Assembly: GCA_017445245.1 (NCBI GenBank)
Contig: JAFSUM010000013.1
Location: forward strand, 1-41,297
DNA from: Bacilli bacterium
GTDB lineage: Bacteria > Bacillota_I > Bacilli_A > RFN20 > CAG-826
Length of the DNA: 41,297 nt
Direction: 5' to 3'
A program made the position numbers and the translations under genes. Shown here piece by piece: positions 1 to 7,340 of this stretch (the stretch's first letter is position 1; each line of letters opens with the position of its first letter). Under the pieces are notes generated by a model, which saw only the letters and a list, made by a program, of their open reading frames with translations, was not told the DNA's origin and searched no databases.

Positions 1-273
1 GTTCTTGATGTAGTCAGCGTGCCCCGGGCAGTCGACGTGGGCGTAGTGACGATGTTCGGTTTCGTATTCGACGTGAGCAGAGTTGATCGTGATACCACGA
101 GCGCGCTCTTCGGGGGTCGCATCGATGTTGGCATAAGCCATATCCTTGGCAAGGCCCTTCATCGAAAGGACGTGGGTGATGGCCGAGGTAAGGGTGGTCG
201 TACCGTGGTCGACGTGGCCGATGGTACCAACGTTAACGTGGACGCGGTCACGGTTAAATTTTTCTTTTGCCAT
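1..273 (-). CDS. tuf: Elongation factor Tu, N-terminal part (cut by window edge)
   Basis: Only the first 91 codons are present; the gene runs off the left edge. The reading begins [20 protein letters not shown] and includes the switch I segment RGITIN and the G3 motif DCPGH, so the family is certain: the GTPase that brings aminoacyl-tRNA to the ribosome. The start at 271-273 is fixed by a GGAGGAA Shine-Dalgarno site at 281-287. It follows fusA in the str operon and also has its own promoter at 313-341. Odd point: the P-loop reads [11 protein letters not shown], whereas EF-Tu normally has GHVDHGKTTLT; the lysine codon AAG is ACG here. This may be real or a single-base sequence error. Confidence 0.97.
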   Translation of the reverse strand, partial: MAKEKFNRDRVHVNVGTIGHVDHGTTTLTSAITHVLSMKGLAKDMAYANIDATPEERARGITINSAHVEYETEHRHYAHVDCPGHADYIKN

Positions 274-312
274 GATTAGTTTCCTCCAATGGGTTTTGAA
301 ATTGGCTGATTA

Positions 313-341
313 ATAATAGAGCAAGCGGTTTGGCTTTTCAA
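313..341 (-). promoter_or_regulatory. sigma-A type promoter for tuf
   Basis: On the minus strand TTGAAA (336-341) and TATTAT (313-318) are separated by exactly 17 bp, between the fusA stop and the tuf start. This would give tuf transcription in addition to readthrough from the str operon. A short inverted repeat ACTAC-N4-GTAGT (343-356) lies just upstream; it has no T-tract and is not a clear terminator. Confidence 0.7.
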
Positions 342-361
342 TACTACTAATGTAGTAAGGA

Positions 362-2464
362 TTAGCGGTTGCTCATGGACGATTTCTTGATGATTTCGTC
401 CTGGATGTAGCGCGGGCATTCGCCATAGTGATCGAACTGCATCGTGAAGTTGCCGCGGCCCTGGGTGAGGGAGCGGAGGTCGCCGATGTAACCGAACATT
501 TCGGCCAGCGGGATTTCGCAGTCGACCTGCTTGGCGTTGCCGCGTTGGGTCTCGCCAGTCATGACGCCGCGACGACGGGAGACGTCGCCGATGACATCGC
601 CGTAATACTGTTCGGGAACAGTGATTTCGACTTTCATGATGGGTTCGAGGATGACGGGATCGGCCTTCTTGGTCGCTTCTTTCAAAGCGAGGGAGGCAGC
701 GACCTTATAGGCAGCTTCGGAAGAGTCGACATCGTGGTAGGACCCGTCGAAAAGGGTGCACTTGATGTCGATCGCGGGATAACCGGCGACGAGGCCGCGC
801 TGCATCGCGTCTTCCAAACCTTGCTGGGTCGGCTTGATGAATTCCTTCGGAACGACGCCACCGACGATGGCATCGACGAATTCGAAGCCTTTGCCGGGGT
901 TGGGTTCGAAGCGGACCCAGACGTCGCCGTATTGACCGTGACCACCGGACTGCTTGACATAGCGGCCCTGGGCTTCGGCGGTGCGGCGAATCGTTTCGCG
1001 GTAGTTGACCTGCGGAGCGCCGACGTTGACGTCGACTTTGAATTCGCGACGCATACGGTCGACGAGGATGTCGAGTTGGAGCTCACCGACACCCGCGATG
1101 ATGGTCTGGCCGGATTCCGGGTCGGTGTGGACGCGGAAGGTCGGATCTTCTTCAGCGAGTTTGATGAGGGCGGCGGTCATCTTTTCCTGATCGCCTTTGG
1201 TCTTGGGCTCCACCGCTTCTTCGAGAACGGGCTCGGGGAAGGTGAGGGACTCGAGGATGACCGGTTCGTTTTCGTCGCAGATGGTGTCGCCGGTAGTCGT
1301 GGCCTTAAGGCCAACGACGGCGCCGATTTCACCGGCGTGGAGGCATTCGACTTCCTGGCGGTGATTGGCGTGCATGAGAACCAAACGGGCGATACGTTCC
1401 TTGCCTCCTTTGGAGGAGTTGAGGACGTAGGAGCCGGATTTGAGAACGCCTTGGTAGACGCGGACGTATGCAAGACGTCCGATGAAGGGGTCGGTCGCGA
1501 TCTTGAAGGCCAAGCCGACGAAGGGTTTGTTGTCGGTGGCTTCGCAGACGTAATCTTTGCCTTCGAGAGTTCCCTTTTCGCCCGGGATATCGAGCGGAGA
1601 GGGCAAGTAGTCGACAACCGCGTCGAGGAGCGGCTGGATGCACTTGTTCTTGTAAGCGGAACCGCAGAGGACCGGGAAGAAGGTACCGGTGAGAACCGCT
1701 TTACGGATGGTTTTCTTGATGAGTTCGACGGAGGGCTCTTCGCCTTCGAGTACCATCATCATGAGTTCGTCGTCGAAGTCGGCGAGTTTCTCGAGGAGGA
1801 TGGCGCGAAGTTCTTCGCACTTGTCCTTGAGTTCGGCCGGGATTTCGGTGATGGTCGGGGCGTCTTTCTTGTCATCGCCATAGACATAGGCCTTGCGCTC
1901 GATGATATCGCAGCAGCCCTTGAGGGAGGATTCCCTGCCGATCGGGTACTGGATAGCGGCGGCGTTGGCGGCTAGTCTCTCATGGAGAGAGGCGACGCAC
2001 ATATCGAAGTCGGCACCAGTCGCGTCCATCTTATTGCAGAAGACGATTCTGGGAACGCCGTATTTGGTGCCTTGGCGCCAGACGGTTTCGGTCTGGGGCT
2101 CGACGCCGTTTTTGGAGTCGAGGACGGTGACCGCGCCGTCGAGGACACGGAGGGAACGCTCAACTTCGACGGTGAAGTCGACGTGCCCCGGAGTGTCGAT
2201 GATGTTGAAACGGTGGCCGTTCCAGAAGCAGGTGGTCGCCGAGGAGGTGATGGTAATACCACGTTCCTGCTCTTGGGCCATCCAGTCCATGGTGGCAGTG
2301 CCTTCGTGGACCTCGCCGATCTTATGCGTACGCCCGGTGTAATAGAGGATACGCTCGGTCGTGGTGGTCTTACCGGCATCGATGTGGGCCATGATGCCGA
2401 TATTACGGGTATGGGGAAGATCGTAGGTGGCACTTTCCTTGATCTCAAGTTCGTTGTCGGCCAT
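362..2464 (-). CDS. fusA: Elongation factor G
   Basis: 700 aa, the usual EF-G length. This translocase GTPase moves tRNA and mRNA through the ribosome after peptide bond formation. The G domain shows an intact P-loop AHIDAGKTT (residues 26-34), RGITITS in switch I, DTPGH at 90-94 and NKMD at 144-147; domains II-V follow, including the [14 protein letters not shown] segment of domain IV. ATG at 2462-2464 is preceded by GAAAGGAAA. It lies 15 bp after rpsG and before tuf, the classical str operon order. Its intact P-loop lysine contrasts with the neighbouring tuf. Confidence 0.99.
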   Translation of the reverse strand: MADNELEIKESATYDLPHTRNIGIMAHIDAGKTTTTERILYYTGRTHKIGEVHEGTATMDWMAQEQERGITITSSATTCFWNGHRFNIIDTPGHVDFTVEVERSLRVLDGAVTVLDSKNGVEPQTETVWRQGTKYGVPRIVFCNKMDATGADFDMCVASLHERLAANAAAIQYPIGRESSLKGCCDIIERKAYVYGDDKKDAPTITEIPAELKDKCEELRAILLEKLADFDDELMMMVLEGEEPSVELIKKTIRKAVLTGTFFPVLCGSAYKNKCIQPLLDAVVDYLPSPLDIPGEKGTLEGKDYVCEATDNKPFVGLAFKIATDPFIGRLAYVRVYQGVLKSGSYVLNSSKGGKERIARLVLMHANHRQEVECLHAGEIGAVVGLKATTTGDTICDENEPVILESLTFPEPVLEEAVEPKTKGDQEKMTAALIKLAEEDPTFRVHTDPESGQTIIAGVGELQLDILVDRMRREFKVDVNVGAPQVNYRETIRRTAEAQGRYVKQSGGHGQYGDVWVRFEPNPGKGFEFVDAIVGGVVPKEFIKPTQQGLEDAMQRGLVAGYPAIDIKCTLFDGSYHDVDSSEAAYKVAASLALKEATKKADPVILEPIMKVEITVPEQYYGDVIGDVSRRRGVMTGETQRGNAKQVDCEIPLAEMFGYIGDLRSLTQGRGNFTMQFDHYGECPRYIQDEIIKKSSMSNR

Positions 2465-2479
2465 ATCGATTTTCCTTTC

Positions 2480-2950
2480 TTACCAGCGGTAATGGGCGTA
2501 GGCCTTGTTGGCTTCGGCCATCTTGTGGACGTCGAGTCTCTTCTTGACGGCGGCACCGGTGCCGTTGGCGGCATCGATGATTTCGCCGGCGAGCTTCTCT
2601 TCCATGGTCTTTTCACCACGGAGGCGCGCATAGGTGACGAGCCAGCGAAGGCCGAGGGTTTGTTTCCTTTCAGGCGAGACTTCGACCGGAACCTGGTAAT
2701 TGGCCGCGCCGATGCGGCGGACCTTGAGTTCGTTTTCCGGCATGATGTTGCCGATGGCGGTCGCGAAGACGTCGATCGCCGGTTTTTCGGTCTTCTCTTC
2801 GATGATCTTGAAGGCCTTGTAGATGATGCTCTGGGCGGTTCCGCGCTTGCCGTCGTACATGACGCGGTTGATCAAGCGGGTAACGAGCTTGGAGTTATAT
2901 ACTGGGTCGGGAAGGACATCACGCTTCGCGACAGCACCTTTTCTTGGCAT
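2480..2950 (-). CDS. rpsG: 30S ribosomal protein S7
   Basis: 156 aa, standard length. S7 nucleates assembly of the 30S head and binds the 3' major domain of 16S rRNA near the E site. The N-terminus [18 protein letters not shown] and the segments [12 protein letters not shown] and [11 protein letters not shown] are characteristic. The start at 2950 follows an AGAAAGGAG-type site, 18 bp after rpsL. In several bacteria S7 is the autoregulator of the str operon; whether that holds here cannot be seen. Confidence 0.99.
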   Translation of the reverse strand: MPRKGAVAKRDVLPDPVYNSKLVTRLINRVMYDGKRGTAQSIIYKAFKIIEEKTEKPAIDVFATAIGNIMPENELKVRRIGAANYQVPVEVSPERKQTLGLRWLVTYARLRGEKTMEEKLAGEIIDAANGTGAAVKKRLDVHKMAEANKAYAHYRW

Positions 2951-2968
2951 ACTGGTCTAACTCCTTTC

Positions 2969-3388
2969 TTATTTGCTCTCTTTCGGCTTCTTGGTGCCGT
3001 AGAGGGAGCGGCCTTGACGACGGGCTTCGATGCCGGCGCAGTCAAGGGTTCCGCGGATGATATGGTAACGAACGCCCGGGAGGTCTTTGACACGGCCGCC
3101 GCGGATCATGACGGTCGAGTGCTCCTGGAGGTTGTGCCCTTCTCCACCGATGTAGGCGGTGACTTCGTAGCCATTGGACAAGCGGACACGAGCGTATTTA
3201 CGCTGGGCCGAGTTCGGCTTCTTCGGGGTCATCGTGCCGACACGAGTGCAGACGCCACGCTTCTGGGCGGAAGGCTGGCTGGTGGAACGTTTGTTCAGCG
3301 AGTTCCATCTCTTGCCTAAGGCAGGAGACTTGGATTTCTTGACCGCGGACTTGCGGCCCTGCCGAACCAACTGATTGATTGTTGGCAT
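2969..3388 (-). CDS. rpsL: 30S ribosomal protein S12
   Basis: 139 aa from ATG 3386-3388 ([13 protein letters not shown]). An in-frame ATG further upstream would add eight lysine/arginine-rich residues, but AAGGAGAA at 3394-3401 supports the internal start. S12 sits in the decoding centre and governs accuracy. The TPKKPNSA loop and [13 protein letters not shown] carry the two lysines at which streptomycin-resistance changes usually occur, and both are unmutated. Between SPALG and QKRGVCTR there is an insertion relative to the E. coli protein, like the one in Bacillus S12, which supports a Firmicutes origin. First gene of the operon, with a hairpin leader upstream. Confidence 0.98.
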   Translation of the reverse strand: MPTINQLVRQGRKSAVKKSKSPALGKRWNSLNKRSTSQPSAQKRGVCTRVGTMTPKKPNSAQRKYARVRLSNGYEVTAYIGGEGHNLQEHSTVMIRGGRVKDLPGVRYHIIRGTLDCAGIEARRQGRSLYGTKKPKESK

Positions 3389-3412
3389 GTGTTTTCTCCT
3401 TTTTTTCTTCAC

Positions 3413-3483
3413 ACAATTCCCGGTGTGTCATCACCGGGGTAAATAAACGGGGCTCGCGCCCTTTTTACTTACGTCCGAGTGAG
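3413..3483 (-). promoter_or_regulatory. Structured 5' leader of the str operon mRNA
   Basis: Between the promoter and rpsL the transcript would contain two hairpins: a 7-bp stem CCCGGTG/CACCGGG with arms at 3419-3425 and 3432-3438, and a GGGC-GCGA-GCCC hairpin with a GNRA tetraloop at 3450-3461. No T-tract follows either, so these are not ordinary terminators. A protein-binding leader for S7 or S12 feedback is possible but is inference. Confidence 0.4.
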
Positions 3484-3512
3484 ACAATACGCGTATACGA
3501 AAAGGAAGTCAA
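3484..3512 (-). promoter_or_regulatory. sigma-A type promoter of the str operon
   Basis: Minus-strand TTGACT (3507-3512), 17-bp spacer, TATTGT (3484-3489). It lies about 95 nt before the rpsL start, directly after the terminator of the toxin-antitoxin pair, so rpsL-rpsG-fusA-tuf is insulated from the upstream genes. Confidence 0.75.
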
Positions 3513-3523
3513 ATATTTTTTGA

Positions 3524-3554
3524 GAAAAGAAAGAAGGCCTCTAGCCCCCCTTCT
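3524..3554 (-). terminator. Rho-independent terminator after the PIN-toxin gene
   Basis: Minus strand: AGAAGG (3549-3554), an 11-nt loop, CCTTCT (3532-3537), then TTTCTTTT. It lies 12 bp past the toxin stop codon and just before the str promoter. Confidence 0.65.
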
Positions 3555-3566
3555 ACAAAACGGAGT

Positions 3567-3983
3567 CTATTTCCGCACCATCAAATACTCTTCAGGCGTG
3601 AAAATTGGAATGTGGCATTTGACGAAATCTTTTTTATTGTTCGTGATGATTGCGTCAAGCATGCACCGCTCGGCGCCTTCGACGAGAAGACTGTCTTCAT
3701 AATCGGGTCTGTCTGCGAACATGGCGTTAATGACATCATCGGCCGTCAATTCAACAAATTTAAAAACCCATCTGTATACGGAACGAAGGACGGCCATTCG
3801 CATATCAAGGTCATTCAATTGCCTGCGAACAACATATTCAATATCGCGGAAAGTCATCGTAGAAACGCATAACTCATCGTGAAAGTCGCGGGCCATCTCG
3901 AAAAACATCCGTGAATTAGCTCCGGTCACAGGCCTCATCAGCAGCATGTCGAGAATGACATTGGTGTCTACTAAGACTCTCAT
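3567..3983 (-). CDS. PIN-domain toxin, VapC-like
   Basis: 138 aa. PIN-domain proteins are Mg2+-dependent RNases; in toxin-antitoxin pairs they cleave tRNA or rRNA when the antitoxin is degraded. The N-terminus MRVLVDTNVILDML holds the first catalytic aspartate (D6). Acidic residues in DYEDSLLVEGAERCMLDAII and the following TNNKKDF supply the rest of the usual acidic cluster. The start codon overlaps the stop of the upstream Phd/YefM-type gene by 4 bp (ATGA), the usual arrangement in such operons. Nearest family: PIN_3-type toxins of Firmicutes. Target unknown. Confidence 0.85.
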   Translation of the reverse strand: MRVLVDTNVILDMLLMRPVTGANSRMFFEMARDFHDELCVSTMTFRDIEYVVRRQLNDLDMRMAVLRSVYRWVFKFVELTADDVINAMFADRPDYEDSLLVEGAERCMLDAIITNNKKDFVKCHIPIFTPEEYLMVRK

Positions 3984-4207
3984 CGATTGTTATCCCTTTC
4001 AGCCAAAAGAGCTTCGTAATCCAAATTGGGATCGCCGAGTATGCCCGCATAGGAGATAAACTCATCCAAAGATTTTTTACGCGGGTTCGGCGAAGTCAGC
4101 CGCATGATTGGGGTCCCGTTTTTGGTAACGAGAACATCTTCGTCTTGGCAAAGGTTCATGTATTTCATGAGATTTTCTTTCAGTTCAGTTGCAGTAATTG
4201 TTTTCAT
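3980..4207 (-). CDS. Phd/YefM-family antitoxin
   Basis: 75 aa. The N-terminal half MKTITATELKENLMKYMN, followed by DVLVTKNGTPIMRL, is the Phd/YefM DNA-binding fold; the C-terminal tail (DEFISYAGILGDPNLDYEA) would wrap and inhibit the PIN toxin. It overlaps the toxin gene by 4 bp and is first in the pair, as is usual. The promoter and two copies of a palindrome-containing repeat lie directly upstream (4227-4269), consistent with autorepression. No strong Shine-Dalgarno site is seen before ATG 4205-4207. Confidence 0.85.
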   Translation of the reverse strand: MKTITATELKENLMKYMNLCQDEDVLVTKNGTPIMRLTSPNPRKKSLDEFISYAGILGDPNLDYEALLAERDNNR

Positions 4208-4226
4208 CAGTCAATTAACCCCCACT

Positions 4227-4269
4227 ATTTTATTCTTTCGTACGATGTTTTTCAATATTTCGTACGATG
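4227..4269 (-). promoter_or_regulatory. Promoter and repeated operator of the toxin-antitoxin pair
   Basis: Minus-strand TTGAAA (4250-4255), 17-bp spacer, TAAAAT (4227-4232). The 12-bp sequence TTTCGTACGATG occurs twice on the plus strand, at 4236-4247 inside the spacer and 4258-4269 upstream of the -35. The copies are 22 bp apart (about two helical turns) and each contains the palindrome CGTACG. The layout fits cooperative repression by the antitoxin or the complex. Confidence 0.7.
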
Positions 4270-4313
4270 ACAAAAGCGTTTGCGAAAGTTCCCTTTTCCT
4301 TCAAAACAACCCC

Positions 4314-4343
4314 GAAAAGAAACCCCTCTGCAGCGAGAGGGGT
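4314..4343 (-). terminator. Rho-independent terminator after the ABC permease
   Basis: Minus strand: ACCCCTCT and AGAGGGGT form an 8-bp stem (arms within 4322-4343) followed by TTTCTTTT. It closes the GntR-ATPase-permease operon 19 bp past the permease stop. Confidence 0.8.
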
Positions 4344-4361
4344 ATGAATCATAACGCTTTT

Positions 4362-5513
4362 CTATCTTCCGTAAGCCGCGGAAGCCACGACGGTCATGGC
4401 CAGCGAGAGCAAGAGAACGACTCCGACAACAGATAAATAAAGGATGAGATCTAGTTTCGCGGGTTTAAACGATTTCCGTAGAAGTGCGAGCAACGCAAAG
4501 TACGAAACATCGAAGAAGAGCATGAGGGCATAGCCCGAGACGATCGATACCCCAGTATTGATGCCGACAACCGTCGATAAGGCAACACCGATGACAAGGG
4601 CGGTAACATGAGGGATAAGACCGATATAGACGTTACGAGCCTTCCAATGTCCCGCATATTCGCCACTAGGTTCTTTGGAGATAAAGAGATAGACGCAAGA
4701 GCCAGCTCCAAAGAGAACGGAGATAACAAGGCTCATGACCCACCAAATCGAATTGGCGCCCCAAGGATTCTGCCCGCCCTCGATGAGGGGGCTGATCAGT
4801 TGCACGAGGGCGCTCGTCATGCCAATCGGCCCGTAGCAATAACGGAAGGCCGCAGAAAGAGGATCGCCAGATCTTCCCGAAAGGCTCGCGGTCATTTCGC
4901 AGTAGAGCACCGGGGCCATCATGATCAAGCTTTGGAGGATGAGACCGCACACCATCAAGGCGATTTGGACGAACATCTGATCGCCTAAGCTCGCGAAGAA
5001 GCAGTTGGTGAAATACTGGGCAGCCAAGATGACGACAAAGGCCAAATAGGCCAAGGCAAAATACCCAAAATGGATATCCGCCCTGACCGTCGAACTGGTA
5101 TCCGTGGTCACAACCGCCGGGGTCGCGATATAACGCATTCCGAGGACGAAAACACCGATCCAATAGGCGACCGTAAAGGCTACTAGCAAGAAAACTAAAC
5201 CCAAAATAACGCGGGTTCTGCGGATGGTTCTGGCCTCAAATCCCGCCTGATAGAAACAATCCACCGCCTGCAAAGAACCTCGATATACGAAGATAAAAGC
5301 TGGCAACGCCAAGGCAAACATGGACGCCATAATGGCCAAGGCGATAAACGCGGTGTTTGAAATCGGGATGTACTGAGAATGGTATGGCGCGGTCTTATAG
5401 ACAATCGACGAGGATTGCATGATGGAGACGAACGGAATGGCGAGCAATAACGCCCCGACCAGCATGATCGGCCACCATTTCGAAATCTGCCATTTGATGT
5501 ATTGCTTAAGCAT
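4362..5513 (-). CDS. ABC-2-like membrane permease
   Basis: 383 aa, very hydrophobic, with roughly eight to ten predicted membrane segments (for example around residues 15-32, 55-77, 100-125, 150-170, 180-205 and several after 255). It has no ATP-binding motif and pairs with the ATPase encoded directly upstream; the two frames overlap by 8 bp and a GGGAGG site precedes ATG 5511-5513. With the GntR regulator this resembles YtrABC-type or BcrAB-type exporters of Firmicutes, some of which respond to cell-wall antibiotics. The substrate is not visible. Confidence 0.75.
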   Translation of the reverse strand: MLKQYIKWQISKWWPIMLVGALLLAIPFVSIMQSSSIVYKTAPYHSQYIPISNTAFIALAIMASMFALALPAFIFVYRGSLQAVDCFYQAGFEARTIRRTRVILGLVFLLVAFTVAYWIGVFVLGMRYIATPAVVTTDTSSTVRADIHFGYFALAYLAFVVILAAQYFTNCFFASLGDQMFVQIALMVCGLILQSLIMMAPVLYCEMTASLSGRSGDPLSAAFRYCYGPIGMTSALVQLISPLIEGGQNPWGANSIWWVMSLVISVLFGAGSCVYLFISKEPSGEYAGHWKARNVYIGLIPHVTALVIGVALSTVVGINTGVSIVSGYALMLFFDVSYFALLALLRKSFKPAKLDLILYLSVVGVVLLLSLAMTVVASAAYGR

Positions 5514-6402
5514 TTTTCTTTCCTCCCTTCTCGGCGAGCATCATCTCCAAGACGAGCAACTCATCCGGGTCGATGGGAATACGTTCGAGGAACATCGGCT
5601 CATAGGCTTTGTTGATTCGTTCCTCGATGCCCTCTTTGTCCAAAAGGACGAAATGGGAAACGGAGCCGACCTTCTTAAAGGAAACGACTTCGAAGCCGAG
5701 CCCTTCGAGCATCTCCGCTGTCAAAGCACATTTGAAAACGCCTTGGAATTTGACGAACTCGGTTCCGATGTCTTCCGATTCGCCCTCCTTGCCGAGTTTG
5801 CCTTTATGAAGTAAGACGAAGCGATCGGCAAGGCGTTCCAAAACGGGAATATTGTGCGAAGAAAGAACAACCGTCCTCCCCGCTTCGCCCGCCTGGATAA
5901 TTTCGCCTTTGATCTTTTCGACGACGAGAGGATCCAAGCCATCGAAAGCTTCGTCCATGAGCAGATATTCGCATTCCATGGCTAGAGCCAAGGCGATGAA
6001 AAGCTGACGCCTCATGCCTTTGGAATAGGTTCCGATGCCTCGTTCTAGCGGCAAACCAAAAGTATTGAGTAACTCAAAGAACCGTCCTTCATTTAATGGG
6101 GCGATGCCCTTATAGAAATTCGCGATGCCTTTCGGGGATGCTCCGTGCGGGAAATAAGGCGTGTCGCTTAGGAAGAACAAGGATTTCTTGGCTTCGATAT
6201 CGGAAGCGGGTTGCCCTCCGACGAGGATAGAACCCTCAATATTGGTATAAATCCCCGCGATGCAACGGAAGAGGGTGCTTTTGCCGGCTCCGTTCTCCCC
6301 TACTAATCCCGTAACCCCGGGACGGAAGGCGAGCGTGAGGTTATCGACCGCACGCAAATCGCCGAATCGTTTTGTCAAACCACTTATCTCAATCATCGGC
6401 AT
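5506..6402 (-). CDS. ABC transporter ATP-binding protein
   Basis: 298 aa. It drives the adjacent permease by ATP hydrolysis at the cytoplasmic face. Walker A GENGAGKST (35-43), signature YSKGMRRQ (about 126-133), Walker B YLLMDEAFDGLDP with the catalytic D150-E151, and H-loop SSHN (H183). The Walker B glutamate is followed by AFDG, where many exporters have PTNG. About 85 residues after the ATPase core are specific to this subfamily. The start may be ATG 6400-6402 or 6394-6396; either overlaps the end of the regulator gene. Confidence 0.9.
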   Translation of the reverse strand: MPMIEISGLTKRFGDLRAVDNLTLAFRPGVTGLVGENGAGKSTLFRCIAGIYTNIEGSILVGGQPASDIEAKKSLFFLSDTPYFPHGASPKGIANFYKGIAPLNEGRFFELLNTFGLPLERGIGTYSKGMRRQLFIALALAMECEYLLMDEAFDGLDPLVVEKIKGEIIQAGEAGRTVVLSSHNIPVLERLADRFVLLHKGKLGKEGESEDIGTEFVKFQGVFKCALTAEMLEGLGFEVVSFKKVGSVSHFVLLDKEGIEERINKAYEPMFLERIPIDPDELLVLEMMLAEKGGKKNA

Positions 6403-6727
6403 GTACCTCCATTTCCTCTAACGCATTCCGAATATCTTCGGACGTGTATCCTTTGCTAAATAGATGATGCAAGGTGTCGCGCACCTCGTTCTTCAAGGCC
6501 AAGACCTGTTTGACGAAATAGCCTTTCTTCGGGACGGAGACCAGAAGCCCCTGCTCCTCCAATAGGCCATACGCTTTGACGACGGTGTTCGGGTTGACCT
6601 TCTCTTGCATCGCAACCTCGCGGACCGAAGGCAAAGCATCGCCCGGGGCATAGACCCCTTTGACGATAAGACCCCGGAAGTAATCCGCGATCTGCTCGAA
6701 CAACATTTTCTGCGCTTGAAGAATCAT
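6389..6727 (-). CDS. GntR-family regulator, YtrA subfamily
   Basis: About 112 aa. The winged helix-turn-helix is clear: FEQIADYFRGLIVKG, PGDALPSVREVA, then NPNTVVKAYGLLEEQGLL. The short C-terminal part with no large effector domain is typical of YtrA-type GntR proteins, which repress a neighbouring ABC operon. I chose ATG 6725-6727; a GTG at 6743-6745 would add six residues, and ATG 6704-6706 would shorten it. No Shine-Dalgarno site distinguishes them. A perfect 12-bp inverted repeat (arms 6726-6737 and 6760-6771) overlaps the start and is the likely self-operator. Confidence 0.85.
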   Translation of the reverse strand: MILQAQKMLFEQIADYFRGLIVKGVYAPGDALPSVREVAMQEKVNPNTVVKAYGLLEEQGLLVSVPKKGYFVKQVLALKNEVRDTLHHLFSKGYTSEDIRNALEEMEVHADD

Positions 6728-6771
6728 CTGTATTAACTGTATCACTCAAAAGGACAGTTGTTAATACAGAT
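6726..6771. promoter_or_regulatory. Inverted repeat, probable GntR operator
   Basis: ATCTGTATTAAC at 6726-6737 and its exact reverse complement at 6760-6771, separated by 22 bp. It lies between the HAD gene and the GntR-ABC operon and covers the probable promoter and start codon, so bound repressor would block initiation. The next bases (ACTGT / ACAGT) partly extend the symmetry. Confidence 0.6.
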
Positions 6772-7340
6772 TAGGAAATGCCTAAAATTTCAAATTCGCG
6801 CCTAATCTGCGCTGCATTTTCAAAAAGGATGGCGATTATGCCGACTTTTTTGGCCGCTTCGACATTGACGGGATTATCGTCGATAAAGACGCATTCTTCC
6901 GCCTTGGCTCCGATTTTGTCTAGACAATAACGGAAATAACTGGCATCGGGCTTGGCCAAACGAATCTCAGCCGAGATGAACACATCCGCGAACAAATCCA
7001 TCAAGCCATGTTTATCGATGAGGCAACGGACGAATTCACTAGAAGCGTTGGAAAGAAGATAGACATCGCATTCTTTTAGGCCACGTAAAAGAGAAATATA
7101 GTCGACATGGGGTTTTGAAATGTCATACCACTCCTCGTGGATTTGGGACGCTGGGACGCCAGTCAAAGAAGAGAGATAACCAAGCAACTCCCGATAACTG
7201 AATTCACCTAAATCTACGCGGTTGATGACATCGCGTTTATAGGCGACGGCTTCTTCGTTGCTCATATGGCGGGGCAGCCAAACGGGCGCGACTTCGCTTG
7301 AGAGGACGCCGAAGAAATCCGTCAAGACGTGTTTGATCAT
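6771..7340 (-). CDS. HAD-superfamily hydrolase (HAD-IA type)
   Basis: 189 aa. Motif I is LTDFFGVL: the nucleophile D7 is present, while the usual second Asp is replaced by Phe. Many YihX-like members read DLGGVL here, so this need not abolish activity. Motif II is LLSNAS, motif III the lysine in LAKPDASYF, motif IV VFIDDNPVNV. These proteins are mostly small-molecule phosphatases; the substrate cannot be inferred. It starts inside the stop of the upstream metalloprotease gene (ATGA overlap), so the two are probably translated together. Confidence 0.85.
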   Translation of the reverse strand: MIKHVLTDFFGVLSSEVAPVWLPRHMSNEEAVAYKRDVINRVDLGEFSYRELLGYLSSLTGVPASQIHEEWYDISKPHVDYISLLRGLKECDVYLLSNASSEFVRCLIDKHGLMDLFADVFISAEIRLAKPDASYFRYCLDKIGAKAEECVFIDDNPVNVEAAKKVGIIAILFENAAQIRREFEILGIS

